From Lachnospiraceae bacterium (GTDB lineage Bacteria > Bacillota > Clostridia > Lachnospirales > Lachnospiraceae), in NCBI GenBank assembly GCA_009774535.1, contig VSNY01000002.1:1-64000 (forward strand): a stretch of 64,000 bases of DNA, in the 5' to 3' direction. How positions within the stretch are numbered: position 1 is the stretch's first letter; each line of letters begins with the position of its first letter. Made by a program: the position numbers and the translations under genes. Shown here piece after piece: positions 55,536-64,000 of the stretch. The notes beneath the pieces are model-generated. The model searched no databases and was not told the DNA's origin. It was given only the letters and a program-made list of their open reading frames with translations.

Positions 55536-56188
55536 AAGGATTATTAATGAAAGATCTGAAACTGTTAAAAAACCAGAAATCTTTTTTGATGATTGTTGCG
55601 GTAATGTGTTTGGTGCTTTTGTTCCGTGGACAGTCTCCGGTGTTTGTAATGTCTTATATGTCTGTGATGGTTACGATTCTTACGACGACTACGGTTTCTT
55701 ATGATGAAATGGACAATGGAATGAATTTTATTTTTACATTTCCAATTAGCAGAAGGCATTATGTGCTGGAAAAATATTTGTTTGGTGTGCTGATGATGAC
55801 GGGGGTGATTGTGGCAGGGAGCGCTGTGAGTATGGCAGTTCTCGCAACGCAGTCAGTAACCTATGACACGCAGGAATGTATAGTAGGGATCTTCGGCGCG
55901 CTGCTGTCATCGGTGCTGTTTTTAGCTATGATGCTTCCGGTTCAGTTAAAGTTCGGTTCAGAGAAAACCAGAATCGCAATGTTAATACTGGTCGGCGGAG
56001 TGGTTCTTGCCGCTTATGCAATCAGGCAGTTGGCCAGGTTATTTTCACTGGATTTTTCATGGCTGATGATACGTATCCAGCAGGCAGGGATGGTGGAGCT
56101 GATCCTTTGCGCTCTGGCTGCAGCGGTTGTGATTTTGGGGATCTCTTATCTGATCTCAGCGGCGGTAATGATGAAAAAGCAGTTCTGA
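55532..56188 (+). CDS. ABC-2 type transporter permease
   Basis: This 218-residue membrane protein has six hydrophobic helices and opens MKGLLMKDLKLLKNQKSFLM, a common start in ABC-2 permeases of GntR-linked operons (DUF3169/ABC2_membrane type). Its ATG overlaps the ATPase stop by four bases. The substrate is unknown; regulator type suggests export linked to envelope stress. A terminator follows 36 bases after the stop. Confidence 0.85.
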   Translation: MKGLLMKDLKLLKNQKSFLMIVAVMCLVLLFRGQSPVFVMSYMSVMVTILTTTTVSYDEMDNGMNFIFTFPISRRHYVLEKYLFGVLMMTGVIVAGSAVSMAVLATQSVTYDTQECIVGIFGALLSSVLFLAMMLPVQLKFGSEKTRIAMLILVGGVVLAAYAIRQLARLFSLDFSWLMIRIQQAGMVELILCALAAAVVILGISYLISAAVMMKKQF

Positions 56189-56223
56189 AATTTATGCTCT
56201 GGTGATAATAAAAATATAGTTTT

Positions 56224-56260
56224 AAAACACCTCTTATAAAAAATAATAAGAGGTGTTTTT
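56224..56260 (+). terminator. Terminator of the GntR-ABC operon
   Basis: AAAACACCTCTTA pairs with TAAGAGGTGTTTT, followed by T. Confidence 0.85.
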
Positions 56261-56411
56261 GTTATTATATTATAATTATATTAATTTGATCTTCTGCTGT
56301 TCTGGTTTGGATTGAGATGTGCATACAGGTCACTGGCTAAGGCTGGTTTTATGGATGGCATAGCTTTTGGGGATAGAGGTTTAAATCTTCACAGGTTCCT
56401 GATTCCCGCCC

Positions 56412-56440
56412 TTGCACTCTGATCCAGGATCGGCTATAAT
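56412..56440 (+). promoter_or_regulatory. Promoter of the SEC-C protein gene
   Basis: TTGCAC (56412-56417) and TATAAT (56435-56440) are 17 bases apart, 60 bases before the ATG. Confidence 0.7.
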
Positions 56441-56500
56441 CAATTTTATACATTCCCCAAAACTCTCAAAAAAACTTCTAACGAAAGAAAGGACTTTGTT

Positions 56501-57820
56501 ATGAGCCAATTACAATTTAGTGAGGCCGTAGAACGCATTACTCATTTTACGCCTGCTTTCCCGCAGGAAGAATTTGACGTGATTCGTCACAACTACGACA
56601 AAGCAAAACCATTATTCTATGAAGCTCTTGCCTATGCATATTCCAACCCGGAAGATGTGCCTGAGCAATATCAGCTGCATTTTTACGCGCTGTTGTTTTT
56701 TGGAGAGTTTCAGGAAAAAGATGCTTTTGAAAAAATCATGGAATTTTTAACGTTACCTTCTGATATGCTCGACCTGCTGCTTGGAGATTATTTGACAGAT
56801 GGTTTACAGGACGTAATTTATAATACATATAATGGAAATCTTAAGCTGCTAAAAAACATGATTCTAAACCACGATATATGTGTCTATGCCCGCAACGATA
56901 TGCTTGCTGTGATGGGGCAGTTATATTTTGACGGTGTGCTGGCAAAAGAAGAATGGATCAATTTTTTAAGAGAAATGATCAAAGAGCAGGCTGATCAGCA
57001 TATGGATGAAATAGGTACCTGGATATCCGGTATTATCTGCAAATGTCATCTTGCGGAATTGCTTCCGGATGTCCGCATGCTTTATGAGAATGACTGCGTT
57101 GATTTATGTGTGTACGGGGAGTTTGACAGATATGTGGATGATCTGTTTCGATATAGTGGAGGCAATGAACAGAATGATATCTGTAAATCTCCTGTGTCAG
57201 CTGACCAGATCAAAACCTGGGTGATGTTTGAGCAGCAGCCGAAAAAACCGTCAAAAGCAGATTTACAAAAACGGCATAAGGAATTTTCCAAAGCTGCCGC
57301 GGTTCCAAAGCCGGCAAAGAAAGTAAAAATCGGCCGGAATGACCCATGCCCTTGCGGCAGCGGAAAGAAATATAAGTTGTGCTGCATGAATAAGCCAAAG
57401 GAAGAAAAAATACTGTCAGAGAGCGAAGAGCAGCGGAAAATCTGGCTGCGCGATTATCCTCCGGTTGGAGAGGAACGGCTGGACGGACGGGTATATTTGG
57501 AAGATTATTATGATCAGGAAAGCATTGAGACGGATCAGCTGATTTATCTGGCGCTGAAGCGTTTTCCGATTTCGATCTATCATAATGCTGTTTCAGCTGA
57601 AGATTTAAATACGATTAGAAAACAGGAATACTTGCTGGATGCATTTTCCAGATTTAAAAACCGGATGGAAACAGAACAAATTCCGGCAGTTGCAGATTAC
57701 GACCGGAAATATTCGATTCATTATATGTGTCGGGAGTGGATGGCAGAACTTGCGGATTTGTTAGAAGGAAGCGAATATGACCAAATCAGGAATGAGGTTC
57801 TAACATATTGTCAATCTTAA
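56501..57820 (+). CDS. DUF1186 / SEC-C motif protein
   Basis: This 439-residue soluble protein has an N-terminal helical DUF1186-type region at about 1-230 (EQYQLHFYALLFFGEFQEKD; LADGLQDVIYN-like segment), a zinc-binding SEC-C motif at about 280-302 ([18 protein letters not shown]) matching the SecA tail, and a C-terminal helical region with no known fold. SEC-C motifs bind SecB or ribosomes in some proteins, so a quality-control or export role is possible. It stands alone with its own promoter; the ribosome site is AAAGGA. Confidence 0.85.
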   Translation: MSQLQFSEAVERITHFTPAFPQEEFDVIRHNYDKAKPLFYEALAYAYSNPEDVPEQYQLHFYALLFFGEFQEKDAFEKIMEFLTLPSDMLDLLLGDYLTDGLQDVIYNTYNGNLKLLKNMILNHDICVYARNDMLAVMGQLYFDGVLAKEEWINFLREMIKEQADQHMDEIGTWISGIICKCHLAELLPDVRMLYENDCVDLCVYGEFDRYVDDLFRYSGGNEQNDICKSPVSADQIKTWVMFEQQPKKPSKADLQKRHKEFSKAAAVPKPAKKVKIGRNDPCPCGSGKKYKLCCMNKPKEEKILSESEEQRKIWLRDYPPVGEERLDGRVYLEDYYDQESIETDQLIYLALKRFPISIYHNAVSAEDLNTIRKQEYLLDAFSRFKNRMETEQIPAVADYDRKYSIHYMCREWMAELADLLEGSEYDQIRNEVLTYCQS

Positions 57821-58086
57821 AAATCCAATTTTCCAAAGCAGGCTGGGACTTTCCAAAGCCTGTTAAAAGATTCCGCAGGGCATTCTTTTATGGGGAATGC
57901 CAGTTACGAAATGCGCCTGATGCGGATACGAGTAAAATGAAGGCATGATTGTTTTCGCCTGTGTATTTTATTATTTGCGATTTCTTTTTTACGATAGATT
58001 ATATTTTTATACATGTAATGGAGCATGAAAACGGATGATCGTTTCCGTCTTCTGCTCCTGCAGTCTTTTGTCTCCGTTGCTTGCGC

Positions 58087-58140
58087 GGTGCCAGCGTAAA
58101 GGACGGCCCTTCCTTTCCGCTGGCACCGACATGTCCGGGA
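58087..58140. repeat. GC-rich dispersed repeat, copy 6 (hairpin)
   Basis: GGTGCCAGCG (58087-58096) and CGCTGGCACC (58118-58127) are perfect complements with inner AAAGGA/TCCTTT pairing. ACATGTCCGGGA follows, as in the right module of copy 1. The 513-base gap 57821-58333 otherwise holds AT-rich DNA and a small hairpin near 58257-58283 (GCGTTATCTT/AAGATATACGC) before the PHP gene. Confidence 0.7.
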
Positions 58141-58333
58141 AGAGAAAATAAATACAACGCAATACCACAAGTGTTTTCTGTCTCATCACCCTGTCGCTTC
58201 TATAATCTTAATATTTTATTAAATCCACAGAAAAAAATAGACAAACGAAAAAAAATGCGTTATCTTACTTAAAGATATACGCGAATCAGCATTTTTCCAT
58301 AAAAATAAGAATAGAAAGAAAAGGATGAGGATC

Positions 58334-59059
58334 ATGGACTTTGAACTGGATGTGCATACACATACAATTGCAAGCGGCCACGCATACGGAACTCTGACTG
58401 AAATGGCCAGAGAGGCTTCAGTACGGGGGCTGAAAATACTTGGAATTACAGAACATGCGCACAATATGCCGGGAACTTGTGATGACTTGTATTTTGTCAA
58501 TTTACGGGTAGTACCGAGGGAAATGTTTGGTATCCGGTTGTTGCTCGGCGCAGAACTGAATATTATGGATGAACAGGGTACGGTTGACCTGCCGGATTGG
58601 ATTATTCATAGGCTGGATCTTAGAATTGCAAGCATACACGGCAATTTGTACTCATTCGGTACGATGGCACAGAATACAAACGCAATACTGAACGCAATGA
58701 AAAATCCGCGTATTGATATGATCGGCCATCCGGATGACAGCAATTGTCCTCTGGATTATGAGCGGTTGGTAAAGGCTTCCAAAGAATATCATACGCTTTT
58801 GGAGATTAACAACAATTCTCTGCGTATGCCGTCGCGCAAAAATGCCAGGGAAAATATTATTACAATCTTAAAATTGTGTATGGCATATGAAGTTCCGGTT
58901 ATTTTAAACAGCGATGCGCATTTTATGACAGATCTTGCAAACACAGACTATTCGATGCCGATCGTGGAAGAAGTCGGTTTTCCAAAGGAACTGATCTTAA
59001 ATTATTCTGCAGAAAAATTCCTGGGTTATCTTGCTGAGAACCGCATGCGTGAACAGTAG
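58334..59059 (+). CDS. PHP-domain phosphoesterase (YcdX-like)
   Basis: This 241-residue protein has the PHP metal-site motifs in order: DVHTHTIASGHAYG at the N-terminus, GITEHAHNMPG near 40, RIASIHGN near 95, DMIGHPDD near 130 and LNSDAHF near 195. This matches the YcdX-type phosphatase group, with three metal ions. The natural substrate is unknown. The ATG at 58334 has AAGG nine bases upstream; 58325 is the alternative and would add three residues. The RND transporter starts 29 bases after its stop, so the two are probably in one transcript. Confidence 0.87.
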   Translation: MDFELDVHTHTIASGHAYGTLTEMAREASVRGLKILGITEHAHNMPGTCDDLYFVNLRVVPREMFGIRLLLGAELNIMDEQGTVDLPDWIIHRLDLRIASIHGNLYSFGTMAQNTNAILNAMKNPRIDMIGHPDDSNCPLDYERLVKASKEYHTLLEINNNSLRMPSRKNARENIITILKLCMAYEVPVILNSDAHFMTDLANTDYSMPIVEEVGFPKELILNYSAEKFLGYLAENRMREQ

Positions 59060-59088
59060 GAATGGATCTGCTGCAAGGAGAGTAAAAA

Positions 59089-62000
59089 ATGACAAAATAT
59101 TGTGTAAAAAAACCATTTACGATTTTTGTTGCGGTGATTGCGGTCATGGTCATCGGCATTGTCAGCCTGATGCGTATGAAGACGGATCTGCTCCCGGACA
59201 TGAGTCTGCCGTATCTGATGATTATCACGACAGATCCGGGTGCAAGTCCGGAAAAGGTGGAGAGTGAAGTTACTGCGCCGATGGAGCAGGCGCTGGGGAC
59301 GGTTACTGGCGTAGAAAATATTACAAGCGTCAGTGCGGAAAATTACAGTATGGTCACGCTGGAATTTGTGGAAGATACAAATATGGATTCCGCTATGGTT
59401 AAGGTAACGGCGCAGTTAAACCAGCTGAACCTGCCGGAGACGTGCGGCACGCCGAATATGCTGGAGATTTCCATGGATATGATGGCGACGATGTACGCGA
59501 CGGTCAGCTATCAGGATAAAGATATTTACCAGGTTTCTGATTTTACGGAAGAAATTATCAAGCCGTATTTTGAGCGTCAGGATGGCGTAGCGAGCGTTTC
59601 AGCCGTCGGCAGTGTGGAAAAGACGGTGGAAGTGCGTTTGAACGCGTCTAAAATTGATCATGTGAACGATCAGATTCTGGCAGAGACGAATGAAAAACTG
59701 ACAGAAGCGAAGGAACAGATTGAAGAAGCAGCCGAGCAGCTGGAGGATGGAAAGAAAAAACTGGCGGATGCCAAAAGCGAACTGGAACGGCAGCAAAGCG
59801 ATTTGAAGCAGGCGCAGTCCGAGACTTCTAAAAAGCTGGCTGAGGCGAGTCTGGCGTTGGATCAGGCGCAGGCGACAAAAGCGGCTTATGAAGCGAACCT
59901 GACCAGCCTGCAGGCGTCGAAGGCCGGGCTGGAAGCAGAAAAAAAGGCTTATGATGACAATCATTTACAGGATACATATAACCAGATTAACGGCGCGCTG
60001 GCGGCGATGCAGACGACATTGGCACAGCCTGCCCAGCTGGCGGGCATTACGATTCCGACAGATGTCGACGATGCGCTTGCAAATCCGGAGCAGTTTGAGG
60101 CATTTGTGGAATGGATTTCCCAGATGGGTATGGCGGAGCAGGTCGAAGATCTTACGCTGGATAATCTGCAGCAGCTGTCGGACGTTGTAACGAAACGGCT
60201 GCCGCAGATCGAGACCGGGCTGGCAAATCTGGAGACGCAGATTATGGCCGTCGAGCAGGCGGTGAAGCAGATCAGCCGCCAGATGGAACAGATCGACGAA
60301 AAATATAAGGAAGCGGACAGCGGTAAGTTTCAGGCTGCCGTATCCATGGCTTCCGGTGATGCGCAGATGGCAAACGGGCTTTCCGGAATGGAAAACTCCG
60401 AGAAAGATCTGGAAGAGGCAAAAAAGGAACTGAAAGAAGCGAAAAAACAGTACCGCCAGTCCAGAAAAGCAGCGCTGGAAAACGCCAATATCAGCAATCT
60501 TGCAAATATGGATACGTTAGCGCAGATGATTACCGCGCAGGACTTTTCGATGCCGGCTGGTTATATCCGGGATCAGGGCAAATCTGAAAACCAGTGGCTG
60601 ATTAAGGTGGGCGAGCATTATGACAGCCTGGAAAATCTGGAAAATATGCTGCTGTGCAAGCTGCCGGGCGTAGGCAACGTGCGGATGTCAGATGTTGCGG
60701 ACATTACGGTGATCGATAACGCCGGAGAAACTTATGCCAGAATCGATGGTGAAGAGGGCGTTTTGATTTCTATTTTTAAAGGAAGCACGGCAAGTACGAG
60801 CGATGTAGCCAAGACGTGTGAAGCAGCGATTAAAAAGCTGGAAGGGGATTACGAGGGCTTAAAAGTAACGCCGATTATGAACCAGGGCGATTATATTACG
60901 ATGTTTATCAGCAGTATCTTACAGAGTATGATCAGCGGCGCGCTGTTGGCGGTGCTTGTATTGATTTTGTTTTTTAAGGATGTGAAACCGACGCTGGTCG
61001 TAGCGTTCAGCATTCCGTTTTCGGTTCTGTTTGCGATATTGATTATGTATTTTTCGGATATTTCGATCAATATTATGACGCTGGCCGGGCTGGGGCTGGC
61101 GATTGGGATGCTTGTAGATAACTCGATCGTTGTAATAGAAAATATTTACCGTATCCGCAACCATGGTATTTCGGCTCCGCGCGCAGCCGTACAGGGAGCA
61201 AAGCAGGTTGCCGGGCCGATTATTTCGTCTACGCTGACGACGATTTGCGTATTTATGCCGATGATCTTTACGTCCGGACTGGTAGCGGAACTGATGGTGC
61301 CGTTTGCGATGACGATTTCTTATGCGCTGACGGCGTCGCTGGTTGTGGCGCTGACCGTTGTGCCGACGGCGGGATCGATTCTGCTGGAGAGGACAAAAGA
61401 AAAACGATATCCGTTGTTTGAAAAGATGCAGAGCGCGTATGGGAAGCTGCTGGCGTTTTGTCTGCGGTTTAAGATTATTCCGCTGGCGCTTGCGATTGTG
61501 CTGCTTGTAATCTGTGTGCGCGAGGTGCTGCGCATGGGGATAACGATGCTGCCGGAAATGACCGGGGAGCAGATCGCGCTGACGGTAAATGTACCTGAGG
61601 ATACGGAAAAGGAAGATGCGTTTGCGATGGCGGACAAAGTGATGGAAGCGGCGCTTTCGGTAGACGGCGTGGCGACGGTCGGCGCGATGGACGGCAGCAG
61701 TACGTCCGGTATGCTGGGCGCGAGCGCTGCAGGCGGGGAGGATTTTTTGAATTATTCTTTTTCTATCCTGCTTGATGAAGAGATTAAAGATGTACAAAAA
61801 ATACGCGCGATTGCAAAAGAATTGGAAGACGCCACCGCGGATCTTGAGTGTGAGGTTGCCGTTTCATCTTCCGCTATGGGAGATATGACCGCGATGATGG
61901 GCAGCGGGCTTTCTCTGAATATATACGGGGACAGCGTGGAAACGCTGCTGGAAATCAGCGAAGACGTGCAGGGAATCGTGGCGCAGGTGGAAGGATTTGA

Positions 62001-63069
62001 AAATATTTCCAACGGCCAGGAAGACGGCGCGCAGGAAATTCATCTGATTATTAATAAAGACCGGGCCATGAAGCGCGGGTTAACTGTAGCGCAGATCTAT
62101 AGCACGCTGGCGTCCAGGCTTACGACAGAAAAAGATTCCGTTACGATGAGCGTCGGAGATACCGACATGACCGTGCAGCTTGTGGATGAGACAGAACTGC
62201 TGAACCGGAAAAATCTGCTGAACATGGAGCTGGAAGCAACGGTTACGAACGAAGATGGAACGACAGAAACGAAAAAATATGAACTGGGAGATTTTGCAGA
62301 ACTGGAATACGGTCAGGGGCTTGCGTCCATTTCCCGCGAAAACCAGTCGCATTATATTACAATTACAGCGGATACGATGGAAGGCCATAACACGACGCTG
62401 TTAACCAGGGATCTGAAAAAGAAGCTGAAATCTTATGAAATCGCAGACGGCTATACGATTGAAATCGGCGGCGAGAGCGATCAGGTAGACGACATGGTAT
62501 CACAGATGACTCAGCTGATGGCGCTTGGCTTTTTGCTTATTTATCTCGTTATGGTGGCGCAGTTTCAAAGCCTTTTGTCTCCGTTTATCGTAATATTTAC
62601 GATACCGCTGGCATTTACCGGAGGTCTGCTGGGATTGCTGGCATTTGGAGAGCAGTTATCGTTAATGAGTCTGCTTGGGTTTACAATATTGATGGGAACA
62701 GTCGTAAATAATGGTATCGTATTCGTAGATTATGCGAATCAGCTGCGTATTGGCGGCATGGGCAGGCGTGAAGCGCTGGTTGCGACCGGAAAGACCCGTA
62801 TGCGTCCGATTCTGATGACGGCGCTGACCACGATTTTATCTATGTGCATGATGATTTTCAGCAGACAGGCAGGAAATTCCATGGGGCGCGGTATGGCGAT
62901 TGTTGTAGTAGGAGGTTTGTTGTATGCAACTTTAATGACACTCTTTATTATTCCTGTCATGTATGATATATTTTATAGGAAACAGCCGCATCAGGTGGAT
63001 GTTGGGGAAGACGACCTGGACGAAATACTGGATGAGGCGCAGGAGTATATGAGAGAAAATGAATTTTAA
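59089..63069 (+). CDS. RND-family efflux transporter with a coiled-coil insertion
   Basis: This 1326-residue membrane protein has two repeats of one plus five helices around large outside loops, as in AcrB/SwrC. Usual length is about 1030; the extra part is a Lys/Glu/Gln-rich coiled-coil stretch at about residues 200-480 (KEQIEEAAEQLEDGKKKLAD) inside the first outer loop. In the proton relay LVDNSIVVIENIYR keeps the first Asp, and Asn replaces the second; GTVVNNGIVFVDYANQ has Asn in place of AcrB Lys940. No membrane-fusion protein gene is present, so the coiled coil may fill that role across the Gram-positive wall. Substrate unknown. Confidence 0.9.
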   Translation: MTKYCVKKPFTIFVAVIAVMVIGIVSLMRMKTDLLPDMSLPYLMIITTDPGASPEKVESEVTAPMEQALGTVTGVENITSVSAENYSMVTLEFVEDTNMDSAMVKVTAQLNQLNLPETCGTPNMLEISMDMMATMYATVSYQDKDIYQVSDFTEEIIKPYFERQDGVASVSAVGSVEKTVEVRLNASKIDHVNDQILAETNEKLTEAKEQIEEAAEQLEDGKKKLADAKSELERQQSDLKQAQSETSKKLAEASLALDQAQATKAAYEANLTSLQASKAGLEAEKKAYDDNHLQDTYNQINGALAAMQTTLAQPAQLAGITIPTDVDDALANPEQFEAFVEWISQMGMAEQVEDLTLDNLQQLSDVVTKRLPQIETGLANLETQIMAVEQAVKQISRQMEQIDEKYKEADSGKFQAAVSMASGDAQMANGLSGMENSEKDLEEAKKELKEAKKQYRQSRKAALENANISNLANMDTLAQMITAQDFSMPAGYIRDQGKSENQWLIKVGEHYDSLENLENMLLCKLPGVGNVRMSDVADITVIDNAGETYARIDGEEGVLISIFKGSTASTSDVAKTCEAAIKKLEGDYEGLKVTPIMNQGDYITMFISSILQSMISGALLAVLVLILFFKDVKPTLVVAFSIPFSVLFAILIMYFSDISINIMTLAGLGLAIGMLVDNSIVVIENIYRIRNHGISAPRAAVQGAKQVAGPIISSTLTTICVFMPMIFTSGLVAELMVPFAMTISYALTASLVVALTVVPTAGSILLERTKEKRYPLFEKMQSAYGKLLAFCLRFKIIPLALAIVLLVICVREVLRMGITMLPEMTGEQIALTVNVPEDTEKEDAFAMADKVMEAALSVDGVATVGAMDGSSTSGMLGASAAGGEDFLNYSFSILLDEEIKDVQKIRAIAKELEDATADLECEVAVSSSAMGDMTAMMGSGLSLNIYGDSVETLLEISEDVQGIVAQVEGFENISNGQEDGAQEIHLIINKDRAMKRGLTVAQIYSTLASRLTTEKDSVTMSVGDTDMTVQLVDETELLNRKNLLNMELEATVTNEDGTTETKKYELGDFAELEYGQGLASISRENQSHYITITADTMEGHNTTLLTRDLKKKLKSYEIADGYTIEIGGESDQVDDMVSQMTQLMALGFLLIYLVMVAQFQSLLSPFIVIFTIPLAFTGGLLGLLAFGEQLSLMSLLGFTILMGTVVNNGIVFVDYANQLRIGGMGRREALVATGKTRMRPILMTALTTILSMCMMIFSRQAGNSMGRGMAIVVVGGLLYATLMTLFIIPVMYDIFYRKQPHQVDVGEDDLDEILDEAQEYMRENEF

Positions 63070-63089
63070 TCGGAATTGGAGGAAAAGAC

Positions 63090-64000
63090 ATGATTAAAGT
63101 TGTAAAATTCGGGGGCAGTTCCCTGGCAAGCGCAGAGCAGTTCCGCAAAGTACGTGATATTCTGCTGGCGGATAAAAAGCGCAGGTATGTGATACCGAGC
63201 GCCCCTGGCAAACGTCATAAGAGCGATACGAAAGTAACGGATTTGCTGTATGAGTGTTATGCGCTGGCCGAGGCGGAGGAAGAATTTAAGCCGGTGATGC
63301 GCAAAATCCGTGCCAGATATAATGAGATTATCAGTGGATTAAAGATGAATTTAAACCTGGATGACCAGTTTAAGGAAATGGAAGAGCAGTTCCGTAACAA
63401 AGCAGGGGTCGATTATGCGGCGTCCCGCGGGGAGTATTTAAACGGTATTATTATGTCGCATTTTACCGGCTATGAATTTATCGACGCCAAAGAAGTGATC
63501 CGCTTTGACAATGAGGGTAATTTTGATGCGGATACGACGAACGACATTTTAAAAGAACGTCTAAAGAAGACGGAACGCGCGGTGATTCCGGGATTTTACG
63601 GAGCAATGGCGGATGGCCGCGTAAAGACGTTTTCCCGCGGCGGCTCGGATATTACTGGTTCCATTGTGGCAAAGGCATGTAAGGCAGATTTGTATGAGAA
63701 CTGGACGGATGTGTCCGGGTTTTTGATCGCCGACCCGAGAATTATTAAAAATCCAAAGGGCATCAAAGTGATTACTTACCGGGAACTGCGCGAACTGTCT
63801 TATATGGGCGCTACCGTGCTGCATGAAGACGCGATCTTCCCAGTGCGCAAGGAAGGGATTCCCATCAATATTAAAAATACAAACGCACCGGAAGATCCTG
63901 GGACGTTTATTGTGGAAAGCACCTGCCAGAAGCCGGAATTTACAATTACAGGTATCGCCGGGAAGCAGGGCTTTGTAGCAGTTAATATTGAAAAGGATAT
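63090..64000 (+). CDS. Aspartate kinase (3' end outside window)
   Basis: The frame starts at ATG 63090 behind GGAGG and remains open to the window end, giving 303 residues. It has the amino-acid kinase signature KVVKFGGSSLA at the N-terminus and SRGGSDITGSIVA near 190, followed by the substrate and ATP region SYMGATVLHEDAIFPV. Near residue 290 an ACT-type domain begins (FTITGIAGKQGFVAVNIEKD). It phosphorylates aspartate in the first step to Lys, Met and Thr. It starts 20 bases after the RND gene, so read-through is possible. Confidence 0.95.
   Translation, partial: MIKVVKFGGSSLASAEQFRKVRDILLADKKRRYVIPSAPGKRHKSDTKVTDLLYECYALAEAEEEFKPVMRKIRARYNEIISGLKMNLNLDDQFKEMEEQFRNKAGVDYAASRGEYLNGIIMSHFTGYEFIDAKEVIRFDNEGNFDADTTNDILKERLKKTERAVIPGFYGAMADGRVKTFSRGGSDITGSIVAKACKADLYENWTDVSGFLIADPRIIKNPKGIKVITYRELRELSYMGATVLHEDAIFPVRKEGIPINIKNTNAPEDPGTFIVESTCQKPEFTITGIAGKQGFVAVNIEKD

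Noticed and set aside
60919..61797. 292-residue minus-strand ORF rich in Arg/His
   Set aside because: It is an antisense shadow of the RND transporter gene; the composition reflects complement codons of membrane helices.

Overview
The window reads as chromosomal DNA of a spore-forming, low-to-mid GC gut Clostridia, most likely a Lachnospiraceae (Blautia-like). This is inferred from gene content: class III fructose-bisphosphatase, an overlapping glgC-glgD pair, SpoVG, a DUF6465 protein, a Crh-like HPr paralogue, a split ThrE and a Gram-positive RND pump. No rRNA, tRNA, prophage, insertion sequence or CRISPR-Cas locus was recognised. Both ends are cut: a ferritin-like tail on the left and an aspartate kinase on the right.

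Layout. 0-11 kb: ferritin-like tail, a 141-aa protein plus a giant DUF4132 protein, beta-mannosidase with an overlapping HAD phosphatase, and convergent two-part ThrE. 11-20 kb: YgjP-like metallopeptidase, chemotaxis receptor, PilZ protein, a 1.25-kb gene-free region, secA, a transglutaminase-like exported protein and an RluA pseudouridine synthase. 20-30 kb: glgB divergent from a TetR regulator, putP, then feoA-feoB-topB on the minus strand. 30-34 kb: decayed DNA with an orphan promoter/operator and gene fragments, DUF2164, an M23 peptidase, HPr, a truncated flavodoxin and DIP1984. 34-45 kb: fbp, LTA synthase-like sulfatase, a coat-like proline-rich protein, a large exported protein, an AGCS symporter, a Crh-like HPr and DUF6465. 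45-54 kb: dnaD-dnaI-prs and murC (minus), glgC-glgD and spoVG (plus). 54-64 kb: GntR-ABC operon, a DUF1186/SEC-C protein, a PHP phosphoesterase, the RND transporter and aspartate kinase.

Working together: glgB, glgC and glgD make glycogen; fbp, prs and the two HPr-fold proteins link to carbon control; dnaD and dnaI load the replicative helicase and lie downstream of a DnaA-box cluster; feoA-feoB import ferrous iron; secA, LTA synthase, murC, the M23 peptidase and the exported proteins serve the envelope.

The most unusual element is the gene-free region before secA. A near-consensus minus-strand promoter (15651-15679) reads leftward through about eight recognisable, diverged copies of a roughly 62-nt unit, to a hairpin (14726-14768) that pairs fully only in the minus-strand RNA. 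This looks like an uncharacterised RNA of about 0.9 kb. Other points of note are an HPr lacking Ser46 beside a paralogue that has Ser46 but lacks Arg17, DnaA-box clusters flanking the dnaD promoter region, a dispersed GC-rich intergenic repeat family, a 158-bp palindromic element and a possible structured leader before fbp.
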